43,599 bases of DNA, from positions 1 to 43,599 of the forward strand of contig CAZDXJ010000014.1 in assembly GCA_964509475.1 (NCBI GenBank). Direction: 5' to 3'. The notes under the pieces are model-generated. The model saw nothing but the letters and a program-made list of their open reading frames with translations. It did not search any database and was not told the DNA's origin. Position 1 is the first letter of the stretch. Each line of letters starts with the position of its first letter. A program made the position numbers and the translations under genes. Of this stretch, positions 1-6,750 are shown piece after piece. The stretch is from CAZDXJ01 sp964509475. GTDB taxonomy: Bacteria; Pseudomonadota; Gammaproteobacteria; Methylococcales; Methylomonadaceae.

Positions 1-100
1 TGTTGAATGGATTTATGGATGTAGGTGCGGATTTATCCGCATAGTACAACAAGCCACACCGGCACCCAAATCCTTTAATGGTAGTGGCTCCGATGGCCGG

Positions 101-134
101 TTCATTTTCCGCATCCGTGACCGCGCAGAGTATA
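101..134. repeat. Dispersed repeat, copy 1
   Basis: Short copy of a repeat whose core reads TTCATTTTCCGCATYCGT followed by ACCGCGYAGAGTATA. It lies at the 3' edge of the WYL remnant. The core is nearly identical to positions 512-545 and is recognisable again near 9640-9697. Confidence 0.6.
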
Positions 135-422
135 TCTGTTCCTTGACCGCCTGGCGTAAAAAATCCGGTGTAATGACTTCAACTTCCGCGCCATGTTTGA
201 GTATGTCCATAATCGTTCCCGGCTGTCACTAAAAGGCAGGCTGAGTTGATAACGGCCATTCTCCAGCCATTTACCTTGTTGCTGCGGATGCCATTGTTCT
301 TCAGCCACCCAATTCGCCCTTTCCTTGCTAAATTCAAGAATGGCGGTATTTGTTTTTACGGGATATGCCCTACTCAGCTCTATAGGGCGGGTCAAGTGTA
401 GCGGATCCGCCTTGAGCAACAA
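133..422 (-). pseudogene. WYL-domain regulator remnant, frameshifted and 5'-truncated
   Basis: Two minus-strand reading frames together spell the last part of a WYL-domain transcriptional regulator. The first (422 down to about 210) contains AILEFSKERANWV, then WHPQQQ and GRYQLSLPF, the usual end of the WYL fold. The second frame resumes at 210 with MDILKHGAEVEVITPDFLRQ, the typical closing helix-strand of this family. Five bases lie between the GAA codon and the resumed ATG where six would keep the frame, so a single-base deletion broke it. The helix-turn-helix and most of the WYL domain are missing upstream, where repeat DNA begins. WYL proteins normally sense a ligand and repress or activate defence or repair genes; this copy cannot make a full protein. 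Confidence 0.6.
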
Positions 423-485
423 AGCACCGTTTCACACCCCTGGCCGTTCCGCTTCTGTCTGCAACAGACAGGCCGCCGTAGCACA

Positions 486-548
486 GGCAGGCGTTTCGTC
501 TCAATGACTGCTTCATTTTCCGCATTCGTAACCGCGTAGAGTATAGCA
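486..548. repeat. Dispersed repeat, copy 2 (longest)
   Basis: The longest copy of the repeat. Besides the core at 512-545 it shares the flank CGTTTCGTCTCAATGACTGC with the copy at 9640-9697, with a few substitutions. Read on the minus strand it begins with TATACTCTACGCGGTTACG, which contains a TATACT -10-like hexamer. It could therefore be a mobile promoter or operator segment rather than a random duplication; that is inference. Confidence 0.6.
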
Positions 549-633
549 TTTTAAATCACCATCAGGCTTTGAGATAAATCGTTTTGATAGCAATGGATTT
601 TAGCACGGCATTATTTTTTTATATTGATAACTT

Positions 634-719
634 ATGTTACGCGGTTTTAGATTTTTGGCACTCTATATTGTGGAAATATACTCTACAGTAGCACAAAATA
701 GAGTAGGTCTGCGTAACAT
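634..719. repeat. 86-bp nested inverted-repeat element
   Basis: The ends are a perfect 9-bp inverted repeat, ATGTTACGC (634-642) and GCGTAACAT (711-719). Inside is a second perfect inverted repeat, TACTCTA (679-685) and TAGAGTA (699-705), and a further direct copy ACTCTATA at 660-667. The whole could be a small MITE-like element or a multi-site operator. It sits 82 bp upstream of the HopJ-family gene. The rest of the gene-free stretch 423-801 holds repeat copy 2 and AT-rich DNA with no further recognisable gene. Confidence 0.5.
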
Positions 720-763
720 CAGTTGATAATTTGATCCTAATCGTCCCTATTAAAATTTTGCTC

Positions 764-769
764 TATAAT
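764..769 (+). promoter_or_regulatory. Possible -10 element (TATAAT) of the HopJ-family gene
   Basis: A perfect TATAAT lies 33 bases before the ATG at 802. No good -35 hexamer is found 16-18 bp upstream, so either an activator is needed or this is a chance match in AT-rich DNA. Confidence 0.35.
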
Positions 770-801
770 GTTGTACTTTAAAACAGCAGCGTGTATCCGT
801 T

Positions 802-1164
802 ATGTCACTTGCAGATTTCATAAACCGGGTAAAGTCCGGACAAGGTGTTAGTTTTACGCAAACGATGGCGATTATCGATGAGTATTATATTTACCAGGCG
901 ACCGCCTTTCACAATGGTTTGGGTAGTGACCGATTGAGCAATGCTGCGGGAAGCAATGAAGGTTCCTGCAAAATATTTGCTTTCGCCCGGTTGCACAATC
1001 TGGATAAGCAACAAACCTTGCAATTGTTTGGCGATTATTATCAACAGGTGTTGGCTGCACCGAATGGCGCCGATCATGGCAATATCCGTAATTTCATGCG
1101 TTATGGCTGGGACGGTATTGCATTCGAAGGCATCGCGTTGACAGCAAAACAGCCGGAAAATTAA
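802..1164 (+). CDS. HopJ type III effector family protein
   Basis: A 120-residue protein matching the HopJ family over its whole length. Diagnostic stretches are FHNGLG (about residues 37-42), NEGSCKIFAFARL (about 52-64), LFGDYYQQVL and the ending DHGNIRNFMRYGWDGIAFEG. The family is named after a Pseudomonas syringae effector, but short stand-alone homologues are widespread in free-living gammaproteobacteria and are probably not secreted; their function is unknown. There is no signal peptide or membrane segment. It is followed after 75 bp by an FAD oxidoreductase on the same strand. The family call is secure; the biochemical role is not known. Confidence 0.85.
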   Translation: MSLADFINRVKSGQGVSFTQTMAIIDEYYIYQATAFHNGLGSDRLSNAAGSNEGSCKIFAFARLHNLDKQQTLQLFGDYYQQVLAAPNGADHGNIRNFMRYGWDGIAFEGIALTAKQPEN

Positions 1165-1239
1165 CATGTCTTGCTGTGACCGGAATATGGCAGTAAAACC
1201 GGGTTTGAATGACCCGGTTCTGATTTATGTGTTTTTGTA

Positions 1240-2316
1240 ATGGCCCAATCTGTTGACTTTATCATTGTCGGTCAGGGTTTGGCAGGCAGTCTGTTGGCCT
1301 GGACACTTTTGCAACGGCGTGCAAGTGTCATGGTCATCGACAATGGCAAACCGAACGCTTCACAAGTCGCGGCCGGATTAGTCAATCCGGTTACCGGTAA
1401 ACGTTTGTATAAAACCCGCAATGTCTTTCAATTCCTGGTTACCGCAAAACAGCTTTACCGGCAATTAAGTCAATATTTTGACCAGGATTTTTTTATTGAT
1501 TGTCCCATGTCACGGATTATACGTGACCGGCAGGAACTGGAATATTGCCATGCCCGGCTTGAAGACCCGGAATACCTTGACTTTCTGGACTCTTTTATCC
1601 GGCCAGCGGAACAAGCCAGCATACTGAACGCACCTTTCGGAATTTTGATGCAGAAACAGACCGGTTATCTTCTCACCCGGCAGTTGTTGCAATATCTGCA
1701 CGATTTTTTTAATGAAAAACAGTTGTATTTACAGGAAGAGGTTGTCTATCAGGATATCAAAATCAATCGTTATTCAGTCCGCCTGGGAACGGTTTCAGCC
1801 CAGAAAATTTTATTTTGCGAGGGGCATTTATGCAAAAACAATCCCTGGTTTGGCGATCTGCCCTGGCAACCGGTCAAAGGTGAAATATTGACCCTGGATA
1901 GCCATCACGTTTTGCCCGATAGTATTTTAAATTATGGCCACTGGCTGATTCCTCTTGATTCAACCCGCTGCCGTACGGGCGCCACATTTGATTGGAATAA
2001 TTTAAACCTTGGTGTGAGTCCTGCCGGTCAAAAAACCTTGCTTGATGCACTTTATTCCGTTTATCCGGCCTTCAAACTGGGTTCCATTCAGGAACACCAG
2101 GCTGGCATACGTCCTTGTACCCGCGACAAACAACCTTTCATCGGTTTATATCCCGACTATCCCCGGTTAGGTGTTTTCAATGGTTTTGGCGCCAAAGGCA
2201 GTTTGCAAATCCCTTGGTACGCTTTACGCTTTGGTGAGTTTTTAATGCAAAACAGCCCATTGCCTCCTTGTGCTGATGTTGCCCGTTACCATGCCACGCA
2301 TTTCGCTGGTGCTTGA
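1240..2316 (+). CDS. FAD-dependent oxidoreductase (DAO family)
   Basis: A 358-residue flavoenzyme of the D-amino-acid-oxidase fold. The N-terminus carries the dinucleotide-binding motif FIIVGQGLAGSLLAW (residues 7-21), then the strand ending VIDNGK. A second FAD-contacting segment, NPVTGKRLYKTRN, follows at about 50. The C-terminal part has GIRPCTRDKQPFIGLYPDYP and NGFGAKGSLQIPW (about 309-348), which resemble the family's substrate/FAD cap region. No signal peptide is seen, so it is probably cytoplasmic. Members oxidise amines or amino acids, but the substrate cannot be read from the sequence. Its 3' end overlaps the next gene, suggesting co-transcription. Confidence 0.8.
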   Translation: MAQSVDFIIVGQGLAGSLLAWTLLQRRASVMVIDNGKPNASQVAAGLVNPVTGKRLYKTRNVFQFLVTAKQLYRQLSQYFDQDFFIDCPMSRIIRDRQELEYCHARLEDPEYLDFLDSFIRPAEQASILNAPFGILMQKQTGYLLTRQLLQYLHDFFNEKQLYLQEEVVYQDIKINRYSVRLGTVSAQKILFCEGHLCKNNPWFGDLPWQPVKGEILTLDSHHVLPDSILNYGHWLIPLDSTRCRTGATFDWNNLNLGVSPAGQKTLLDALYSVYPAFKLGSIQEHQAGIRPCTRDKQPFIGLYPDYPRLGVFNGFGAKGSLQIPWYALRFGEFLMQNSPLPPCADVARYHATHFAGA

Positions 2317-2869
2317 GGCACAAAAATATATCGCAAATCACCTGATGCCAGGTGATATTGCCATCGATGCAACGGTGGGTAATGGTTTTGATACACTGTT
2401 TCTGGCCAGACAAGTGGGATCATCCGGTAAAGTGTATGGATTTGATATTCAACCCCAGGCTCTGCAAACCGCCCGGAAAAAACTGATCGAAAAAGGGCTA
2501 TCCCGGCAGGTCGAATTGATTCTTGCCTGTCATGCACAAAGCAGAGCGCATATCGACAAACCCCATATCGGGAAAATCACCGCAGTCATGTTCAATCTGG
2601 GCTATTTGCCGGGCGCGGACAAAACACGAATCACCCAAACCCGGACGACGCTTGCCGCATTACAAATCCATCTGGGTCTGCTGAGTGAAAAGGGCATGAT
2701 GAGCATTATCGCTTATCCCGGGCATCAGGGTGGCGATGAGGAAACCGAAGCGGTTATGCACTGGAGCCGGCAACATGATAAAGCGCTTTATAAGCTCAGC
2801 CATGTTTCACCGGCTGGCACCCAAAAAAAGGCACCCCATTTGTTCATTATCCAGCGCCGAACCCCATGA
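2270..2869 (+). CDS. Class I SAM-dependent methyltransferase, YtqB/rRNA-methylase type
   Basis: A protein of up to 199 residues of the YtqB-like (MraW_2) methyltransferase family. Motif I is AIDATVGNGFDTLFLA (about residues 31-46), followed by VYGFDIQPQALQTA for the acidic ribose-binding loop. MFNLGYLPGADK is the hallmark NLGYLPG segment of this family, and IAYPGHQGGDEE follows near 148. The substrate may be an RNA or a small molecule; it is not settled for the family. The 5' end overlaps the oxidoreductase. An alternative start is the ATG at 2291 (MPRISLVLEA); neither start has a clear Shine-Dalgarno. The stop overlaps the ATG of a broken pcm gene. Confidence 0.85.
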   Translation: MLMLPVTMPRISLVLEAQKYIANHLMPGDIAIDATVGNGFDTLFLARQVGSSGKVYGFDIQPQALQTARKKLIEKGLSRQVELILACHAQSRAHIDKPHIGKITAVMFNLGYLPGADKTRITQTRTTLAALQIHLGLLSEKGMMSIIAYPGHQGGDEETEAVMHWSRQHDKALYKLSHVSPAGTQKKAPHLFIIQRRTP

Positions 2870-3027
2870 ACACACAACAGCAACAAATGCTCCGCGATAT
2901 CGAAACGGAAATTGCATTAACTTCAGCCGACACCGGCTTAAAGTCCTTCAGCAAGCGGGTCATGCAGGCCATCGCGAATGTACCCCGGCATCAAAAACTA
3001 TCCTTGCGGTCGCATTTGTACCTCTGA
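2866..3027 (+). pseudogene. Truncated protein-L-isoaspartate O-methyltransferase start (pcm remnant)
   Basis: A 53-codon frame begins with an ATGA overlap with the methyltransferase stop. It reads MLRDIETEIALTSADTG, then SKRVMQAIANVPRH, which is the N-terminal helix-turn region of Pcm enzymes (normally LxxV...TG...VxxAxxxVPRHxFVP). After VPRH the frame runs into unrelated residues and a stop. A piece resembling AFVPLTGEHS appears at 3012-3044 in another frame. The SAM-binding domain of about 150 residues is absent. Pcm repairs isoaspartyl damage in proteins; this copy cannot. The ORF was probably the last gene of an operon that lost its 3' part by deletion. Confidence 0.55.
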
Positions 3028-3058
3028 CCGGCGAGCATTCCTGAAACATTTACCATGC

Positions 3059-3088
3059 TTGGAATATTCCTTCAATTTAATCTATGCT
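3059..3088 (+). promoter_or_regulatory. Promoter of the AMP phosphorylase-prs operon
   Basis: TTGGAA (3059-3064) and TATGCT (3083-3088) are separated by 18 bp, 34 bases before the ATG at 3123. The spacing is good and each hexamer is a moderate match to sigma-70 consensus. Confidence 0.4.
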
Positions 3089-3122
3089 ATAACAAACCCA
3101 TGATAAAAACACAGGTCATGCT

Positions 3123-4658
3123 ATGGGCAATGATACGCTGAAAATTCGCCGGATTGCGATCGATACTTACCATGAAAACGTGGCTTATCTGAACCGCGAA
3201 TGCGGTTTGTATCGGGCTGAAGGCTTTCAGGCTTTATCAAAAATCAAGGTTTGTACCAACAGCCACCAGGTTCTGGCTGTGCTGAACGTTGTTGATGACA
3301 ATTCAATCGTCAATCCCGGCGAACTTGGTCTTTCCGAGCAGGCGTTCGAGCAATTGAATGTTGCCGAACATACCCTGGTTACCGTGGAACACGCCGAGCC
3401 CCCCAAATCCATGGATGCGGTCCGGCGTAAAATCAATGGCGAGCGTCTGACCCAGGAGGATTTCTATGCGATTACTCGTGATATCGCGGGCAGTCGTTAT
3501 TCCAAAATGGAAATGGCCGCATTTCTGGTCGCATCAGGCCAGAACAATCTGGATCGGGATGAACTTCTTTTTCTCACCCGCGCCATGCTGGATTCCGGTG
3601 AACGCATGGATTGGCAGGAACCTTTGGTGGCTGACAAACATTGCATTGGTGGTATCCCTGGCAACCGAACTTCCATGCTGGTGGTACCGATTGTCGCCGC
3701 GCACGGCATGTTGATGCCCAAAACCTCAAGCCGCGCCATCACATCACCCGCTGGCACGGCCGATACCATGGAAATCCTGGCCGAGGTCAACCTGGCGCCG
3801 GAAAAACTGCATGAAATTGTGCGTAAGGAAAGAGGTTGCCTGGCTTGGGGCGGCACCGCCAAACTGGCGCCGGTCGATGATATGCTGATTTCGGTCGAAC
3901 GGCCATTGGGCATTGATTCCCAGGGTCAGATGGTGGCTTCCATCTTGTCCAAAAAACTTGCTGCCGGCGCCACTCATCTGATTATCGATATTCCGGTCGG
4001 CCCGACCGCAAAAGTCCGTCATATGCGCCAGGCCCTGGCCTTGCGTAAACTGTTTGAATACGTCGGTGACCAGCTCAATGTCCATCTGGAAGTTGTCATT
4101 ACCGATGGCCGCCAACCGATAGGAAAAGGTATCGGGCCGGCATTAGAGGCCCGCGATGTGATGCTGGTTTTGGAAAATAACCCCGATGCCCCTTCGGATT
4201 TACGCCAGAAGGCTTTGCAACTGGCGGGCCGGGTTATTGAGTTTGATCCCGATGTGCGCGGAGGGCAAGGTTATGCCATCGCCCGTGATATTCTCGATTC
4301 CGGCCGCGCGTTCAATAAAATGAATGCGATTATCAAGGCTCAGGGGGCAAAACCGATTGATCTGCATCCTGGCAAATTATGTCATCAGGTTCGTGCCCGG
4401 CAGGATGGTTTCATAACCCATATCGATAATTTTCAGATGGCTAAAATAGCCCGTATTGCCGGAGCGCCGATGGACAAAAAAGCCGGCGTTTTGCTGCATA
4501 AAAAATTGGCTGAACCGGTATCCAACGGTGATGTGTTGTACTGTATTTATGCCGAATTTCCCGCCGATTTCAAGTTTGCCAAAAACTTGAGCCGACAAAA
4601 TACAGGTTACAGCATCGGTTCGGATGATAATATCCTGAAATCGTTCGTTGCTTTTTAA
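3123..4658 (+). CDS. AMP phosphorylase / thymidine phosphorylase family protein
   Basis: 511 residues, the length of archaeal-type AMP phosphorylases and longer than bacterial DeoA (about 440). An N-terminal extension of about 80 residues precedes the nucleoside-phosphorylase fold (helical domain from about 95). The phosphate/nucleotide loop is DKHCIGGIPGNRTSMLVVP (about 178-196), followed by KTSSRAITSPAGTADTMEIL. IPGNRT rather than VGDKVS is what archaeal AMP phosphorylases have. That family cleaves nucleoside monophosphates with phosphate to give the free base and ribose 1,5-bisphosphate. Known bacterial relatives are usually annotated simply as thymidine phosphorylase. The next gene is a PRPP-synthetase homologue, so the pair probably belongs to nucleotide salvage. 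The exact substrate (AMP or thymidine) is inferred only. Confidence 0.85.
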   Translation: MGNDTLKIRRIAIDTYHENVAYLNRECGLYRAEGFQALSKIKVCTNSHQVLAVLNVVDDNSIVNPGELGLSEQAFEQLNVAEHTLVTVEHAEPPKSMDAVRRKINGERLTQEDFYAITRDIAGSRYSKMEMAAFLVASGQNNLDRDELLFLTRAMLDSGERMDWQEPLVADKHCIGGIPGNRTSMLVVPIVAAHGMLMPKTSSRAITSPAGTADTMEILAEVNLAPEKLHEIVRKERGCLAWGGTAKLAPVDDMLISVERPLGIDSQGQMVASILSKKLAAGATHLIIDIPVGPTAKVRHMRQALALRKLFEYVGDQLNVHLEVVITDGRQPIGKGIGPALEARDVMLVLENNPDAPSDLRQKALQLAGRVIEFDPDVRGGQGYAIARDILDSGRAFNKMNAIIKAQGAKPIDLHPGKLCHQVRARQDGFITHIDNFQMAKIARIAGAPMDKKAGVLLHKKLAEPVSNGDVLYCIYAEFPADFKFAKNLSRQNTGYSIGSDDNILKSFVAF

Positions 4659-4674
4659 ATCCGGAAACAAATTC

Positions 4675-5550
4675 ATGTTGATACTCGCTTTTGCCGATTA
4701 TTTACCGCCTGCCGAGCGTTTGGCCAGACGGCTCCAGGCTGAATTAAAACAAATTCATCTGCATCGCTTTCCCGATCAGGAAAGCCTGGTGCGCCTGCCG
4801 CTTCAGCTACCCGAACATGTTATATTGTGCCGCAGCCTGAATGACCCGAACGCCAAGCTGATTGAATTGTTGCTGTGCGCACGTACGGCACGCGCTCATG
4901 GCGTCAAACGCCTGACCCTGGTTGCCCCGTATCTTTGTTATATGCGTCAGGATTTTGCAAGCCATCCTGGCGAAGCCATCAGTCAGGTCATTATCGGAAA
5001 ATTATTGGCCGATTTGTTCGATGATGTGATCACGGTCGATCCCCATCTGCATCGTATTGACTCATTGCAAGAAGCAATCCCGATAGACAATGCGATTGCT
5101 TTGTCCGCGACCCACGAAATTGCAGATTTCCTGCAAAACAAACTCAGCGATGCGTTATTGCTGGGTCCGGATAGTGAATCAAAACAATGGGTCGCCTGTA
5201 TCGCCGATGAAACTGGCTTTGAGTATGGAGTTGCCGAAAAAATTCGCCACGGCGACAAACAGGTTGATATTCAACTCCCGGATATGAAATTCGCAAACAA
5301 ACCCGTCATAATCATTGACGACATGATCAGCACCGGCCGGACCCTTGTCAAAGCGGCCAATTTGCTCAAAAACCAGGGGGTACGGGATATCCATATTGCG
5401 ATCACGCATCCGTTGTTTTGTGGTGATGCGCAAGATGCCTTGCTGGCATCGGGTATTCACAGTATTTGGAGTACAGACAGCATTCTGCACCCGACCTCCA
5501 CGATCCCTCTTGACCGGCTTCTGGCCCAGGCGGTCAAAACCATTCTTTAA
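4675..5550 (+). CDS. Ribose-phosphate pyrophosphokinase homologue
   Basis: 291 residues from the ATG at 4675, which has GGA 9 bases upstream; an in-frame ATG at 4648 overlaps the preceding stop and is less likely. It is shorter than canonical Prs (about 315). Motifs in order: RFPDQESLVRLP (ribose-5-phosphate/ATP loop), PYLCYMRQD (ATP-binding RQ), TVDPHLHRID (catalytic His region) and the PRPP loop VIIIDDMISTGRTL at about residue 216. The catalytic set thus looks complete, although sequence around the loops diverges from housekeeping Prs. It is probably an accessory paralogue working with the phosphorylase in ribose-phosphate recycling. It is followed by an inverted-repeat terminator or REP facing a convergent gene. 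Confidence 0.85.
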   Translation: MLILAFADYLPPAERLARRLQAELKQIHLHRFPDQESLVRLPLQLPEHVILCRSLNDPNAKLIELLLCARTARAHGVKRLTLVAPYLCYMRQDFASHPGEAISQVIIGKLLADLFDDVITVDPHLHRIDSLQEAIPIDNAIALSATHEIADFLQNKLSDALLLGPDSESKQWVACIADETGFEYGVAEKIRHGDKQVDIQLPDMKFANKPVIIIDDMISTGRTLVKAANLLKNQGVRDIHIAITHPLFCGDAQDALLASGIHSIWSTDSILHPTSTIPLDRLLAQAVKTIL

Positions 5551-5588
5551 AGCGTAGCGGTTGGCAGCAAGGCTGGAACCGCTACGCC
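5551..5588. repeat. REP-like palindrome / bidirectional terminator
   Basis: A perfect 11-bp inverted repeat, GCGTAGCGGTT (5552-5562) and AACCGCTACGC (5577-5587), around a 14-nt loop. It lies exactly between two convergent genes, so it may terminate both. The 16-mer GCGTAGCGGTTCCAGC in its right arm (minus strand) recurs identically at 22609-22624, which marks it as a dispersed palindromic repeat. Confidence 0.65.
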
Positions 5589-5602
5589 ATCTGGAAAAAT
5601 AA

Positions 5603-6748
5603 TCAGCTGGTATAACGGTTAAAAACCATTTGTAACATTTTCAGCTCCCCTTCTTCCGGTTTGCACCAGCCATCAAACTGGATATCACTGAGTATTTGTT
5701 TGCCTTGTTCATCCTGCTCCATCTGCAAAAGCACCTCAGTCAGTTTATCCGCTTCATCTTTCAATTGAGGAGCGATGCAAAACAGATGATAGGCAAAATC
5801 CGTTTCACTTTCATCCAGCAAGCGAACATTTTTACGGCTGAAAGAAGACAAACCCTGATAAGTCTTTTTCAAAATGAAAGCCATATCCGCCTTTTTCCGG
5901 ATCAGCATTTGCAGAGATTTGATTTCATTTCCTGAAAAAACAAAATTAAACCCAGACGAATCCAGACCGCTCTCATCGCATAAAAAACGGCCTAACAAAT
6001 AAACAAAACTGCCTTGATCGGCGGTTACGACATTCGGCTTTTTATCCTTGAAATCCAGTAAACTTCTGGAATCGTCCTCACGCAGCAGAATGACGACCTC
6101 ATCCGGATCACTGATCGGCCTGACCAATGGAACAAAGCCTTTTTCCTTCATTTTTGCGCAAGCATCAAAAGGTTTGGCAAAAAACAAATGAAAATCCGCC
6201 TTTTTATCGATATCGTGCAATTGTTCAAAATGAATGGCCCGCTGCATTTTGCGCTGCAAATAGGTATTGAATAAATACCAACCGCTGAGCTGATGCCCGG
6301 ATTGCAGGCTGGCGATGAAATTGAGTTTGCTATCCCTGGAAACATCGCCGCTATCTTGAGCTTCCGTTGAATTATGCAAAGGCGCTGTTGGCTCGATAAT
6401 TTTTCTACTTGAAGGCGCACTTGCCGAAGCGCCACTGCCCTGGATAAAACGCCCGAGACCGGTAATTTTGAATAACATACTGACCATGCGATTCAGGTTA
6501 CGCACCTCGATTTGGGTATTGGCCTGTTCCCAGTCTTCAAAAATCTTCAACAGTAAAGACAAGCCCATCGAGTTGACCCGTTCGATATTGTCAAAATCCA
6601 ATATGACATGCACACCGGATGGTAAATTCCGTAATACCTGTAAGGGTTTTTCAGCGTGTGCATCAATTGAACCGGCGCAATCGAAAATATATTTGCCCTC
6701 TTCCTGGGAAGCGGCGGGTTTGATAGTCAAAACTTCTGAAATGGCCAT
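5603..6748 (-). CDS. STAS-domain protein fused to a PhnD-like substrate-binding domain
   Basis: 381 residues. Residues 1-105 are an anti-sigma-factor-antagonist (STAS) domain with VILDFDNIERVNSMGLSLLL; Ser60 is the expected phosphorylation site. A Ser/Ala/Pro-rich linker (about 106-140) follows. Residues about 145-370 resemble the PhnD-like periplasmic binding fold (ADFHLFFAKPFDAC, VVTADQGSFVYLLGRFL, IRKKADMAFILKK). There is no signal peptide, so this binding domain would be cytoplasmic, which is unusual. A strong AGGAGG lies 6 nt upstream of the ATG, and the ATG is 2 nt past the stop of the phosphatase/kinase gene, so the two are translated together. It is probably the switch protein phosphorylated and dephosphorylated by that neighbour. 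The PhnD-like call is moderately secure. Confidence 0.75.
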   Translation of the reverse strand: MAISEVLTIKPAASQEEGKYIFDCAGSIDAHAEKPLQVLRNLPSGVHVILDFDNIERVNSMGLSLLLKIFEDWEQANTQIEVRNLNRMVSMLFKITGLGRFIQGSGASASAPSSRKIIEPTAPLHNSTEAQDSGDVSRDSKLNFIASLQSGHQLSGWYLFNTYLQRKMQRAIHFEQLHDIDKKADFHLFFAKPFDACAKMKEKGFVPLVRPISDPDEVVILLREDDSRSLLDFKDKKPNVVTADQGSFVYLLGRFLCDESGLDSSGFNFVFSGNEIKSLQMLIRKKADMAFILKKTYQGLSSFSRKNVRLLDESETDFAYHLFCIAPQLKDEADKLTEVLLQMEQDEQGKQILSDIQFDGWCKPEEGELKMLQMVFNRYTS

Positions 6749-6750
6749 GA

